A stretch of 64,000 bases of DNA from Pedobacter sp. R20-19 (GCF_000708265.2 NZ_JCKI01000008.1:487592-551591); one strand, 5' to 3'. Counted from the stretch's first letter, positions 45,192 to 53,987 are shown. Program-made: numbers and translations. Notes: generated by a model from the letters alone, not told the origin.

Positions 45192-45864
45192 GGGTTAATT
45201 TTTTAGCTGGCATAATTACCTTTCCCATAATGATTGAAGCTTGTTGTAACGTTAAATCATTTTGTTTAACCTTATTGTAATCAAGTGTCATTGTCGCAGA
45301 AAAGCGTGCGCTCTCTACAGAAAGCACATTGCTTTTAAGATCTAAACCATATTTAAAAATGAATTCATATCTACCCTCTTCATCTGTTATTGCATGATAT
45401 TTGGTATTCAAAATAACCACACGAATTCCAGACATTGGCTTTTTATCTAAACCTAAAACTACTCCTGATATCCTGTTCACAGTATTTGGCTTTTTATCAT
45501 CTTTTTTACCTGCAGTCTGTACTACAATTTCAGTAGCCACAAGTGGAAGAGCAGCACTGGCATCTTGAGCAAAAATTGATACACCAATGGCCAATACACC
45601 TAAGTATTTCATCCAGTTTCTATTTGCTGGCTTAACTAATAAATAATGATTTAACTGATTAAGTTGTGTAACCGTTAAACGACCACATATCGAAGTGCTG
45701 GCCTGAGTTAATACAGAAATAATTTCTGCATTGGTATAATTTGTAAAGTCGATCACGTTTTTTGAACAAGCTGTACAGAAACCGAAATCTGATCTTTTTT
45801 CCATCTTGTCCCAATTCTGAGTACAGTGTTCTGCAATGGTAACTTGTGCTGTTGAGTTTTTCAT
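45184..45864 (-). CDS. Bacteroidota Cys-motif protein with carboxypeptidase-regulatory-like domain
   Basis: A 226-residue protein. The first 65 residues follow a recurrent Bacteroidota pattern: EHCTQNWDKM, FCTACSKNVIDFT and SICGRLT, with paired cysteines resembling a small zinc ribbon. A membrane helix (~82-105) leads to a carboxypeptidase-D-like beta domain (ISGVVLGLDKKPMSGIRVVI, TDEEGRYEF). The function of this architecture is unknown; it recalls anchored regulators of surface proteins. It is convergent with the Ppx gene and divergent from hicA. Confidence 0.7.
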   Translation of the reverse strand: MKNSTAQVTIAEHCTQNWDKMEKRSDFGFCTACSKNVIDFTNYTNAEIISVLTQASTSICGRLTVTQLNQLNHYLLVKPANRNWMKYLGVLAIGVSIFAQDASAALPLVATEIVVQTAGKKDDKKPNTVNRISGVVLGLDKKPMSGIRVVILNTKYHAITDEEGRYEFIFKYGLDLKSNVLSVESARFSATMTLDYNKVKQNDLTLQQASIIMGKVIMPAKKLTLK

Positions 45865-45962
45865 GTTGATTGATTTGTAAACATGATGAAAAAGAAATCA
45901 GGATTCCATAAGTTATTTAAAATGATTTAATCGTTTTGCAATTAGAAAAATAATACAGATAT

Positions 45963-45985
45963 TTGTAACTATAATTTAGTTACAA
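45963..45985. promoter_or_regulatory. Palindromic operator candidate for hicAB
   Basis: TTGTAACTA (45963-45971) and TAGTTACAA (45977-45985) form a perfect 9-bp palindrome with a 5-base spacer, ending 2 bases before the hicA start. HicB antitoxins with a ribbon-helix-helix domain bind such sites to autoregulate. Confidence 0.6.
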
Positions 45986-45987
45986 TA

Positions 45988-46242
45988 TTGAGCAAAATAG
46001 AAAAGCTTATTGCCAGATTCTTATCAAAACCTAAAGATTTAACTTGGGAAGAATTAATTATAGTACTTAGATTTTATGGTTTCGAAGAATTGCCAACAGG
46101 AAAAACAAGTGGTTCCAGAAGAAAATTTACTGATAAAAATAAAGACATTATAAGTTTACACAAGCCTCATCCAAAGCCTATTGTAAAATATTATTTAATT
46201 GAACAAGTATTGGAATATCTAAAAGAAAAAGGGAAACTTTAA
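45988..46242 (+). CDS. hicA: HicA family mRNA interferase toxin
   Basis: An 84-residue HicA of the double-stranded-RNA-binding-like fold: LSKPKDLTWEELIIVLRFYG, then SGSRRKF, then SLHKPHPKPIVKYYLIEQVL. Canonical HicA has GSH at the second motif; this subfamily reads GSR and places His residues in LHKPHP. The protein cleaves mRNA when its antitoxin is lost. The start codon is TTG at 45988; no ATG is available. hicB follows 2 bp later and a palindrome lies just upstream. Confidence 0.88.
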   Translation: MSKIEKLIARFLSKPKDLTWEELIIVLRFYGFEELPTGKTSGSRRKFTDKNKDIISLHKPHPKPIVKYYLIEQVLEYLKEKGKL

Positions 46243-46244
46243 AA

Positions 46245-46610
46245 ATGATCGATAATTTAAAATATAAAGATTATACCGCAACTGTTCATTATAGTGCTGA
46301 CGACGAAGTCTTTTTCGGCAAAGTTGTGGGCATAAATGATCTCCTTACTTTTGAAGGTTCATCAGTTAGCGAACTTAAAGCTAGCTTTGCGGAAGCTATT
46401 GAAGATTATTTGGAAACCTGTCAAGCATTAGGCAAATCGCCAGACAAAACTTATAAAGGCGTGTTTAATGTTAGGGTACCTTCAAGTCTGCATAAACAAG
46501 TTGCGCTTTCTGCATCACAATACAAAATGACCTTAAATGATTTTGTTAAAACAGCCTTATCTTATGCTGTTAACCATAAAAGCGATGTAGTGGCTGAGTC
46601 AACAAAATAA
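46245..46610 (+). CDS. hicB: HicB family antitoxin
   Basis: A 121-residue antitoxin: an N-terminal partial RNase H-like domain (DYTATVHYSADDEVFFGKVV, LTFEGSSVSELKASFAEAIE) followed by a ribbon-helix-helix DNA-binding domain (FNVRVPSSLHKQVALSASQY, LNDFVKTALSY). It neutralises HicA by binding and represses the operon, probably at the palindrome 45963-45985. The gene is 2 bp from hicA. Confidence 0.92.
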   Translation: MIDNLKYKDYTATVHYSADDEVFFGKVVGINDLLTFEGSSVSELKASFAEAIEDYLETCQALGKSPDKTYKGVFNVRVPSSLHKQVALSASQYKMTLNDFVKTALSYAVNHKSDVVAESTK

Positions 46611-46666
46611 AAAATGAGTAGGTTTAATTTGATAATTTAATTTTTATTCAAATAAAGGATTAGCAT

Positions 46667-47239
46667 TTATAAACCTAAGAAGTTTTGGAGTTCTTGATAT
46701 AATTTTTCAGTAGGCAAACCCATTATATTGGTGTAAGAACCTTCAATTCGCTGTACCACAACTAATCCCCACCAGTCCTGCACACCATAACTTCCTGCTT
46801 TATCATAAGGTTGATAGTGATCAATATAAAAATCAATTTCTTCACTGGTAACTGGTTTACAATAAACTTCAGTCCGGTCATAAAAAGAATATACCTTATC
46901 GCCCTGAACTAAAGTTACACCGGTATAAACTTCATGTTTGCTTCCTGATAACTTAGCCAGCATTTCCTGAGCATGTGCACGATCTGTTGGTTTACCCAAA
47001 ATTTCGCCATTTAAGGCCACAATGGTATCAGCAGTAATCACAACTTCTTCAGCAGCATCAAAGGCTTTTGCTTTCTGCGCTGCAATATACACTGCAATTT
47101 CGGCTGGTTCTAAGCCTTCTGGATAGCTTTCATCTACATCTTTAAGTAAGACTTCAAAGTTTAAGCCCATTAAGGTTAGAAGCTGTTGCCTGCGTGGAGA
47201 TTTTGATGCGAGTATAAGGGGTGGAAATGTAATTGCCAT
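46667..47239 (-). CDS. maf: Maf-type nucleotide pyrophosphatase
   Basis: A 190-residue Maf/Ham1-fold enzyme that hydrolyses non-canonical nucleoside triphosphates such as dTTP, UTP or methylated forms. Visible motifs: LASKSPRRQQLL, DVDESYPEGLEP, ITADTIVALNGEILGKP, GSKHEVYTGVTLV and YDKAGSYGVQDWWG. Length fits. It lies 70 bp downstream of a small periplasmic protein gene with a hairpin between them. Confidence 0.93.
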   Translation of the reverse strand: MAITFPPLILASKSPRRQQLLTLMGLNFEVLLKDVDESYPEGLEPAEIAVYIAAQKAKAFDAAEEVVITADTIVALNGEILGKPTDRAHAQEMLAKLSGSKHEVYTGVTLVQGDKVYSFYDRTEVYCKPVTSEEIDFYIDHYQPYDKAGSYGVQDWWGLVVVQRIEGSYTNIMGLPTEKLYQELQNFLGL

Positions 47240-47257
47240 AGCTTATTTTTCTGCTAA

Positions 47258-47292
47258 AATAATAAAAGCGACTAAAAGCCGCTTTTATTATT
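47258..47292 (-). terminator. Hairpin between the small periplasmic protein gene and maf
   Basis: Perfect 13-bp arms AATAATAAAAGCG (47258-47270) and CGCTTTTATTATT (47280-47292). It lies 17 bp past the stop of the gene at 47309. Confidence 0.65.
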
Positions 47293-47308
47293 AAATGTTT
47301 TTAACAGA

Positions 47309-47698
47309 TTAATTACTTCCACCCTGCATGCGTTTTTGCATTTCAGCACGCTGCTCTTTCTGCCAGGCCTCATAAGTTTTTTTCTGATCATCTGTTAATA
47401 CCGCCGAAACTTTGGTATCGTTATCAGCACGAAATTTCTGCATCTTCTCTCTCATTGCATCGCGATCAGCTCCTTGCATTTCTTCACGCATTTTCTTCAT
47501 GGCCTCAGCCTGCTCCGTAAAAACAGTGGTTAGCTTTGTTTTCTGGTCATCACTAAGCTTTAATTTTTCATCTAATTGTTTTACCCGCTCTTCAGGTTTC
47601 ATCATCATCACACCTCTACCCTGGCCACCACCTTGTTGGGCCTGAGCAAAACCAGCTATCCCCAGCATTAATCCACAGATCATCAATAATTTTTTCAT
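47309..47698 (-). CDS. Small periplasmic LTxxQ/Spy-like helical protein
   Basis: A 129-residue exported protein with signal peptide (GFAQAQQ), a Gly-rich start, and a Lys/Glu/Met-rich helical body with two DDQKTKL/DDQKKTY segments spaced like the LTxxQ motifs of Spy/CpxP (KLSDDQKTKLTTVF and VLTDDQKKTYEAW). By analogy it could be a periplasmic chaperone or stress sensor. Family resemblance is by pattern only. Confidence 0.65.
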   Translation of the reverse strand: MKKLLMICGLMLGIAGFAQAQQGGGQGRGVMMMKPEERVKQLDEKLKLSDDQKTKLTTVFTEQAEAMKKMREEMQGADRDAMREKMQKFRADNDTKVSAVLTDDQKKTYEAWQKEQRAEMQKRMQGGSN

Positions 47699-47840
47699 CT
47701 CGTTGTTTTTTGAAGTTTATACAGGTTGGAGTATTGACAGGGATCAAAGTTTAATCGAAGGATGTAACTTCAATGTTGCAAATAAAACAGATCAATCTTT
47801 TAAGTGCAATTCTGCCACAGACAATGGATTAGATTAAATT

Positions 47841-47960
47841 TTCGTCATTGAGAGGAGGAACGACAGCCTGCCCCGAACTTTAGGGGAAGCAATCTATTTA
47901 ACAAAGGAAGATTGCTTCACGCCATCATTAAGCCCAGCCCTTCAGTTCGCAAGGATAGGT
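47841..47960. repeat. Dispersed intergenic repeat (CGTCATTGAGAGGAGGAACGAC family)
   Basis: The stretch begins TCGTCATTGAGAGGAGGAAC and contains CCCCGAACTTTAGGGG and the inverted pair GAAGCAATCT (47886-47895)/AGATTGCTTC (47909-47918). The same GCAATCTC/GAGATTGCTTCG core appears at 59236-59320, and a CCCCGA...TCGGGG hairpin at 63839-63862. It has the look of a multi-copy palindromic intergenic element. Confidence 0.65.
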
Positions 47961-47978
47961 TTACCCTAATGATGGTAT

Positions 47979-48506
47979 TTACCTACCAGAATCAGCGGCA
48001 TTTGGATTTTCATCAAACCATTTGCCCTGTACTTTCATTACTTTTTCTATAATATCACGTGCGGCAGTTTTACCGCCATTATAAGGCGAAATGAATGTTG
48101 AAAGGGCCTTAATTTCCTCTACCGCATCAGCAGGACAAGTTGGAAGGCCAACCAGCCGCATCACTTTTAAATCAGGAATGTCATCACCCATATAAAGCAC
48201 CTCTCCAGCAGTGATATTTTTACTTTTCAGGTATTGATTGAATACGGAAACTTTATCGCCAGCACTCAAAAAGATATCGGTAATGCCCAAATTGAAAAAA
48301 CGCTTCCTCATGGCAATACCATCTCCGCCAGATATAATGCAAAAATTATAACCCTTCTTTACTGCGAGTTGCATGGCATAGCCATCTTTAATATTGAAAG
48401 TACGCAGGGATTCACCGCTATCTGTTACCTGCACAGATCCATCGGTTAATACGCCATCAACATCAAAGATGAAGGTGGTAATTTCTTTTAATTTTTGGAG
48501 AAACAT
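47979..48506 (-). CDS. kdsC: 3-deoxy-D-manno-octulosonate 8-phosphate phosphatase (KdsC-type HAD)
   Basis: A 175-residue HAD phosphatase of the C0 class without cap, with motif I TTFIFDVDGVLTDGS, motif II IISGGDGIAMRKR, and motif III/IV YMGDDIPDLKVMRLVG. It removes phosphate from KDO-8-P during lipopolysaccharide core synthesis; the tetrameric KdsC family fits the length. It is in a minus-strand run with iscX and ferredoxin, which looks incidental. Confidence 0.88.
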   Translation of the reverse strand: MFLQKLKEITTFIFDVDGVLTDGSVQVTDSGESLRTFNIKDGYAMQLAVKKGYNFCIISGGDGIAMRKRFFNLGITDIFLSAGDKVSVFNQYLKSKNITAGEVLYMGDDIPDLKVMRLVGLPTCPADAVEEIKALSTFISPYNGGKTAARDIIEKVMKVQGKWFDENPNAADSGR

Positions 48507-48573
48507 TTCAGTTACAGATTATGGGTTACGAGTTGAAGGTCTAGGCCTAAACCTTCAACTGGTAACTGGTAAC

Positions 48574-48819
48574 TTAATTTTGATTATCTCTCCATTCGTA
48601 AACCCAGGCAGATTGAATTTGCTCTAAATGTCCTTCGCTGCTTTCTTCACGGGTTCCTTTAAAGTTTGGCAATTCCAAAACCCATTCTAAAAGCTCGGTA
48701 AAACGAATGCGATAGATTTTCGCTTCAGAAAAATCGTCGCCAAATTTTTCATATAAAGACATGGCAATATCTTCATAATCATTCCAGTAAAAAGGTAAGG
48801 CAAATTTATCGTTGTTCAT
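48574..48819 (-). CDS. iscX: Iron-sulfur assembly protein IscX
   Basis: An 81-residue acidic protein with the IscX pattern: YWNDYEDIAMSLYEKFGDDF, IRFTELLEWVLELPNF and EGHLEQIQSAWVYEW. IscX binds the cysteine desulfurase IscS and modulates Fe-S cluster assembly. It lies downstream of a 2Fe-2S ferredoxin, as at the end of isc operons, although the rest of the isc genes are absent here. Confidence 0.88.
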   Translation of the reverse strand: MNNDKFALPFYWNDYEDIAMSLYEKFGDDFSEAKIYRIRFTELLEWVLELPNFKGTREESSEGHLEQIQSAWVYEWRDNQN

Positions 48820-48825
48820 GTTGTT

Positions 48826-48960
48826 TTAAGGTTAAAAGTTAAGGGTTGAAAGTTAAAAGTTTAGAGTTACGAGTTATAGGTCTGGAGTATTGCATCTATA
48901 GCTTCATCATTTTCAAAAGAATTCTGCAGACTCGAGACTAACGACTATTGACTCAGACTA
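48826..48960. repeat. Low-complexity intergenic repeat (AAAGTT / GAGTTACGAGTT words)
   Basis: The spacer holds short degenerate repeats such as GGTTAAAAGTTAAGGGTTGAAAG and GAGTTACGAGTTATAGG. The spacer at 48515-48570 has the related GGGTTACGAGTTGAAGG and GGTAACTGGTAAC. No gene is seen. Confidence 0.5.
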
Positions 48961-48962
48961 AT

Positions 48963-49295
48963 CTAATGTCCCATAAAGCCAGATTGATCTGGAATGGTTA
49001 CTTCAATATCTCCATTGATGACTACGCACTGGCAACCCAGACGGGAAGTAATTTTAGGGCGAACGGCTCTATCGATGAAATCTTCTTCTTTATCAGAAAT
49101 TTCCTCAATATTATCCATACCCTTTGTTACGTAAACATGGCAGGTACTGCATCCGCAAACGCCTCCGCAATTGTGCTGAAGGTCAATTCCATGATCCAGA
49201 CAAACATCTAAAACTGATTCCCCCGCAGCTATAGGCAATTCTATAGACTCGTGATCAGCTTCTTCAAAATTTATTTTTAGTTTAAAAATGCTCAT
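48963..49295 (-). CDS. fdx: 2Fe-2S ferredoxin (adrenodoxin/Fdx type)
   Basis: A 110-residue ferredoxin with cluster ligands in HNCGGVCGCSTCHVYV and a fourth Cys in RLGCQCVVING. The DxGIDLQHNCGGVCGCSTC layout is that of the ISC-associated vertebrate-type ferredoxins, which supply electrons for Fe-S cluster assembly. iscX lies 143 bp downstream on the same strand. Confidence 0.93.
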   Translation of the reverse strand: MSIFKLKINFEEADHESIELPIAAGESVLDVCLDHGIDLQHNCGGVCGCSTCHVYVTKGMDNIEEISDKEEDFIDRAVRPKITSRLGCQCVVINGDIEVTIPDQSGFMGH

Positions 49296-49335
49296 AATTA
49301 TATTGCAAAAATAGTAAGCTAAAGCGGTAAATATG

Positions 49336-50100
49336 CTATTTAAGCATTAATTTTATGCTATCGCTTAAAGTTTGATAAATGTGCTGCAATTCTGGCATAT
49401 TGTTTAACATGCTAAAATGCTTGTTTAATGTAGTTTCATCTGCTCTTACTGCCGGACCAGTTTGCACTTTCTCAGGCAAATTAACCATCACTTTATCAGC
49501 AGTTTCTTTAATTAACGGTCTGATGATTTCGAAATCCAAATCGTTTTGCTGAAGCAACTGATGAGCCAATGTATACATATGGTTGGTAAAATTACAGGCA
49601 AACACGGCTGCGAGATGTAATAACTTTCTTTTCTCTCCACCCAAATGATGTACCTTTTGGCTTAATTTTGAAGCCAGGTTTTGTAAAACGCTTAAATCAG
49701 ATGCATTTGTAGCTTCAATACATAACGGAATCTCTTCAAAAGAAACTGCCTTTGTTTTAGAGAAAGTTTGTAAAGGATATAAAACGCCTGCACGTTTAAC
49801 TTTCGAAGATAATGCCTGAATATCTGTTGTGCCAGAGGTATGAACGACAAGCCCATTTACAGTCCTTAATTGATCAGCAATACTTTCAATGGCATCATCT
49901 TTAACTGCTATAATGTATAAATCAGCATCCGTTTTAATCGCCTTTAAATCATTGACAGATTCACATTGAATAAAATCAGCTAATAATTGAGCATGATTCA
50001 GGCGCTGGCTATAAATCTGAACAATCTCTTCATCCTTGCTTTTTAATGCCTGGGCAAGATGAGTCGCTACATTTCCCGAACCTAATAAAACAATCTTCAT
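49336..50100 (-). CDS. Rossmann-fold DUF2520 protein
   Basis: A 254-residue protein: an N-terminal NAD(P)-binding motif (IVLLGSGNVATHLAQALKSK) and IAVKDDAIESIADQL, then a helical DUF2520 domain (GVLYPLQTFSKTKAVSFEEI, HLAAVFACNFTNHMYTLAHQ). It resembles ketopantoate/pyrroline-carboxylate-type dehydrogenases, but its substrate is unknown. It starts 3 bp after the ccmF stop on the same strand. Confidence 0.88.
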   Translation of the reverse strand: MKIVLLGSGNVATHLAQALKSKDEEIVQIYSQRLNHAQLLADFIQCESVNDLKAIKTDADLYIIAVKDDAIESIADQLRTVNGLVVHTSGTTDIQALSSKVKRAGVLYPLQTFSKTKAVSFEEIPLCIEATNASDLSVLQNLASKLSQKVHHLGGEKRKLLHLAAVFACNFTNHMYTLAHQLLQQNDLDFEIIRPLIKETADKVMVNLPEKVQTGPAVRADETTLNKHFSMLNNMPELQHIYQTLSDSIKLMLK

Positions 50101-50103
50101 GAT

Positions 50104-52572
50104 TTATGCGATTTTCGCTTCTTTTCTTCTTCTGAAAATGGAAAGCAGAAACCCAATCACCATTACAATGGTACCCGCCCAGTATAAATTAATAAATGGA
50201 AATTCAATCGCTTTAAATACTACCCAATCCTTGGCTTGCTGAGGTTTTTCAAAAATCTGTAATTCTACCTTTTTCTCGTCAGGTAAAACTTTAGAGAAAC
50301 GGAATTTAAGATCTAAACCCTCTACTTTACGTGCAAAATCGAAAGTATTGTTCCCTTTGATTAAGAACATCGGCTCTGCGGTATAAATTTTTCCAGCAGA
50401 ATTAATTTCTAAAGGCAAACCTACAGCATAATCTCCCTGTGCCAATACCAGGTCTTTAGCCACTGGTTTATTATTTAAAGCTTTTACGGTAACTATACCA
50501 CTAGAGGTATGGATGGTATCACCAACAGAAACTTTTACAATTCTTGGTTCCTTATAGTTTTCATCATCAGAATGACCTTCATGATCGGCATGATTAGACT
50601 GCTTGATTGCAGCACTTGTAATGTGTGTGTACACATCATAAGTTAAATAATGTTTGGTATCAGGTGAAGCAATTAATCCCATTTTTTCATTATCCTGTAC
50701 GTGAGGATGTAAATTAAAATCTTCTTTAACCTTTCCTGTTTCTTTATCTAAAACTTTAAAATTAAGGGTATAAATCGTATTTGGTGCCTGGGTAGTATCA
50801 CTCACATAAGTTACCGTGTACTTGCCCATTTCTTTGGGCTCGTTTTTGTATAACATGATGTTTTCACCTGGCTTCTCTGTTTTTTCAAAGTCTTTTACCG
50901 GAATAAAATTATTGGCATTGATAGACAGTGGCTTATTGGTTGCTGCAGAAATTAATGCCCCTAAAATTAAAAAGGCAAAACCGATGTGTGCCACAGCTGA
51001 ACCAGCAAGTTTAGCTTTACCACCAAATGCCTGATACAAGATTGCCGAATTAGACAATACTGCAAATAAACAGCTAAAGGTGATCAGAATATACATGGTG
51101 TTGGTGTAGATGTCTGCTACCCAAACCAAACCTGCAGTTAACACCAATGAAAATAAAATAGCCGAAACCAGGCTGCTATAGAACTTACGTGGATCAGTCC
51201 GTTTATATTTTAAATATTGAGAAAAGCCAGAAATTAACGTAATGAGTACGGCAAATGGTGCCTGCCATTGATTATAGTATTTCACTGCATCAATTGGCGG
51301 AGAAAAATTGGTTCCGAAAGCCTTATTAAATACGGGAACTGAAGTAGAGAAAATGATCTGAATACAGGCAACAGTAACCACTAAGGCACCAATAAACATC
51401 CAGAATTCTCTAGAATAGGTCTCTTCATCTTTAGTAGTGATGGGTAATTCTTTCCACCTCACTATAATAAGGGCTATCGCAATTACTGCAAATACCACAT
51501 TATAAAGAATTAGGTGACCAAACATGCCCATGTCTGTAAATGAGTGAACAGAGGTATCACCTAAAATCCCACTTCTAGTTAAGAACGATGCATAAAGCAC
51601 CAATAAGAAACTTAAGAATACTAATGCAATAGCAGTGAAATAAGCATGACCAGTATTTTTATAGGCGATCATTACGTGTACTGCACCTATCAGCGTTAGC
51701 CAAGGAATTATAGAGGCATTTTCTACCGGATCCCAAGCCCAGAAACCACCAAAGTTTAAAGCTTCATAAGCCCAAAATGAACCCATGATGATACCTGTTC
51801 CTAAAATCATGACAGCAAAAAGCGTCCATGGCATTGCAGGCTTAATCCATTCTTTATATCTTTTTTGCCAAAGGGCAGCAATACCATAAGCAAAAGGAAC
51901 CACCATACTCGCAAAACCTAAAAACAGCGTTGGCGGGTGAATCACCATCCAATAGTTTTGAAGCAATGGATTTAATCCTCTTCCATCGGTAATAAATTTT
52001 AAATAATTGGCAAAATTCTCTGGATTGGCGAAAACCACAGGAGCCATTGCTTTCAAATCAAGAGAATCTCTTAAAAGGATAAATGGCGAACTTCCGATCC
52101 GCTCACCTAAAATTTCGACACCCAATAGCATGGATGTTAAAAACACTTGTGAAAATGCTACGACTGTCATTACCGGTCGCTCCCATGATTTGGCTTTCCA
52201 AATCAGCAATGCACCTAAAAGAGATTGCCAAAAGGCCCAAAGCCAGAAACTTCCCTCCTGACCTTCCCAAAAGGCAGATACAATATAATAAATAGGTAAT
52301 TCTTTAGATGAATGCCAATAAACATAACTATATTCATTGTAGTGACCTAAAATCAGATAGAACAACGTTGCTCCAATACCAATGATACTGGCCCAGTTAA
52401 TTAAGAATCCAATTCTTCCTAAATTGCGCCAGGAATGATCTGCTAAATCTTTAGAGCGGGTAGCGAGGAAATATGATATGGTTGAAAGTAATGATGCACT
52501 AAATGCCAGCACAATAAAAAACTGTCCGATTTTACCCGGCAGCAGGTTCTCACCTACAAATTGAATATCCAT
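50104..52572 (-). CDS. ccmF: Cytochrome c maturation protein CcmF (large CcsA/CcmF family)
   Basis: An 822-residue inner membrane protein with about 13-14 helices. The WWD heme-handling motif is GGFWAWDPVENASIIPWL, flanked by conserved His residues (VIHPPTLFLGF and DTSVHSF). A large periplasmic domain lies near the C-terminus. It acts as the heme-cytochrome c ligase that accepts heme from CcmE. ccmE is 5 bp upstream. The rest of the system (ccmB, ccmC, ccmD) lies 8 kb away at 60966-62701. Confidence 0.92.
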   Translation of the reverse strand: MDIQFVGENLLPGKIGQFFIVLAFSASLLSTISYFLATRSKDLADHSWRNLGRIGFLINWASIIGIGATLFYLILGHYNEYSYVYWHSSKELPIYYIVSAFWEGQEGSFWLWAFWQSLLGALLIWKAKSWERPVMTVVAFSQVFLTSMLLGVEILGERIGSSPFILLRDSLDLKAMAPVVFANPENFANYLKFITDGRGLNPLLQNYWMVIHPPTLFLGFASMVVPFAYGIAALWQKRYKEWIKPAMPWTLFAVMILGTGIIMGSFWAYEALNFGGFWAWDPVENASIIPWLTLIGAVHVMIAYKNTGHAYFTAIALVFLSFLLVLYASFLTRSGILGDTSVHSFTDMGMFGHLILYNVVFAVIAIALIIVRWKELPITTKDEETYSREFWMFIGALVVTVACIQIIFSTSVPVFNKAFGTNFSPPIDAVKYYNQWQAPFAVLITLISGFSQYLKYKRTDPRKFYSSLVSAILFSLVLTAGLVWVADIYTNTMYILITFSCLFAVLSNSAILYQAFGGKAKLAGSAVAHIGFAFLILGALISAATNKPLSINANNFIPVKDFEKTEKPGENIMLYKNEPKEMGKYTVTYVSDTTQAPNTIYTLNFKVLDKETGKVKEDFNLHPHVQDNEKMGLIASPDTKHYLTYDVYTHITSAAIKQSNHADHEGHSDDENYKEPRIVKVSVGDTIHTSSGIVTVKALNNKPVAKDLVLAQGDYAVGLPLEINSAGKIYTAEPMFLIKGNNTFDFARKVEGLDLKFRFSKVLPDEKKVELQIFEKPQQAKDWVVFKAIEFPFINLYWAGTIVMVIGFLLSIFRRRKEAKIA

Positions 52573-52577
52573 TAAAA

Positions 52578-53012
52578 TTAATTATATTTTTTCTCGCCGT
52601 ACTTACCCACTTCTTTAACCTTACCATCCTGATTTATTTCGACCAGGTTATCATTATACTTTGATGGACACTTCATTAGAATTTTTGAAGCGTAAAATTT
52701 ATCACCATCCATTTTACCAATTAACACCAATTTTTCTGATTTTTCGAAATCCTGTGGCTTGGTGCCATTGTAAACAACTTCTCTGATTTCGCCTTTTTCA
52801 TCTTTCATGTGAAAAGCAAAATGATTGGCATCCTTAACAGCATCATAATACATCCCTTTAGATTTTTCCCAATAGCCCATTACGTGTTCTTCTTTTTGAG
52901 AACTAGCGGCCTCTTTAAAATTTGAGTAAGTATCTGTATTGGCATTTAAGCTAAAAAGAATCCCCACAGAAATTGCAATAGTAATTAATCCAATGATTGC
53001 ACTTTTTTTCAT
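52578..53012 (-). CDS. ccmE: Heme chaperone CcmE with CxxxY heme-binding motif
   Basis: A 144-residue periplasmic heme chaperone with an N-terminal membrane anchor (IIGLITIAISVGILFSL) and an OB-fold beta domain (REVVYNGTKPQDF, EKLVLIGKMDGDKF). The usual heme-attaching His of HxxxY is replaced by Cys: KCPSKYND has Cys115 and Tyr119. A CxxxY CcmE is known from a variant maturation route (system I*) described in archaea and some Deltaproteobacteria. The gene is 5 bp from ccmF. Confidence 0.92.
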   Translation of the reverse strand: MKKSAIIGLITIAISVGILFSLNANTDTYSNFKEAASSQKEEHVMGYWEKSKGMYYDAVKDANHFAFHMKDEKGEIREVVYNGTKPQDFEKSEKLVLIGKMDGDKFYASKILMKCPSKYNDNLVEINQDGKVKEVGKYGEKKYN

Positions 53013-53306
53013 GTTGTGTTATTGTAGTAAAAGCTGGCAACAAAGATAGAAAAATAGCCATAGCGAACATTCTTTTACCGTTTTCGTGTCGTTATATTGA
53101 CAATTAACTGATGATATTATAAGATCACTTAAAATCTTAGAAATTATCAGGCGATCATGATTTTGGTATGATATTAATTACAATATGTGGAGTTGAAATT
53201 ATCTTTAACCTTCGAATAGTTGCTCATAAAATTCAGTTAAATGTTTATGTTTGGCGATCAGATAATTGTTATTTTTAAATTTCAGGTAATCCAAATCATT
53301 ACTTCT

Positions 53307-53987
53307 ATGAATCTCAGGCAGTTCTATAAACTTTTATTATTTGTTCTATTGATTCCTGCATTAAGCTCCTGTTTCGAAATTGTAGAGGAAATAAACATGC
53401 GTAATAACGGAACTGGCGATGTAACACTTACCATTAACCTTAGCCAGAGTAAAACTAAAGTGGCATCTGTAATGCTGCTGGATAGTATTCAAGGATATAA
53501 GGTTCCCAGTAAGCAAAAGATCCAATCAGAACTGGCAGAAGCCGTTGCTTATCTAAAGAAAAGTGAAGGAATTTCGAACGTAAAGAGCAGCAGTAATTTC
53601 ACCAATTACATTGCCACCATCAGCTTTACCTTTAAAGATGTATCTAACATCAATAACATTACTAAAAACATCCTGGCCAAGCAAAAAATAAAAGCCACCA
53701 ATACATCCTCCTATAGTTTTAATAAAGCGACTAAAGTATTTTCAAGGAAGTACCAACCGGTGGCTAATGCAAAATCTGAATTTAACAAACTTAAAAATCA
53801 GGATAAAGCGGTTTTTAATGGTGCCATGTACACCAGTATCTATCGTTTTGAGTCTCCTGTAACAAATGTAACCAATCCGGCATCAAACCTGTCAAAATCA
53901 AAAAAGGCGGTGATGTTAAAAAGCAGTATCATAAACTTAATCAATGGAAAAGTTAACGTTTCCAATCAAATACAACTCCTAAAATAA
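53307..53987 (+). CDS. Unknown lipoprotein
   Basis: A 226-residue lipoprotein: signal peptide ending LIPALSSC (Cys in the lipobox) then EIVEEINMRNNGTGDVTLTI, a basic Ser/Lys-rich body with alpha/beta pattern and no recognised domain. The ATG at 53307 is chosen over one at 53241 because it gives a proper signal peptide. It is the first of three same-strand envelope genes (53307, 54079, 56156). Function is unknown. Confidence 0.75.
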   Translation: MNLRQFYKLLLFVLLIPALSSCFEIVEEINMRNNGTGDVTLTINLSQSKTKVASVMLLDSIQGYKVPSKQKIQSELAEAVAYLKKSEGISNVKSSSNFTNYIATISFTFKDVSNINNITKNILAKQKIKATNTSSYSFNKATKVFSRKYQPVANAKSEFNKLKNQDKAVFNGAMYTSIYRFESPVTNVTNPASNLSKSKKAVMLKSSIINLINGKVNVSNQIQLLK

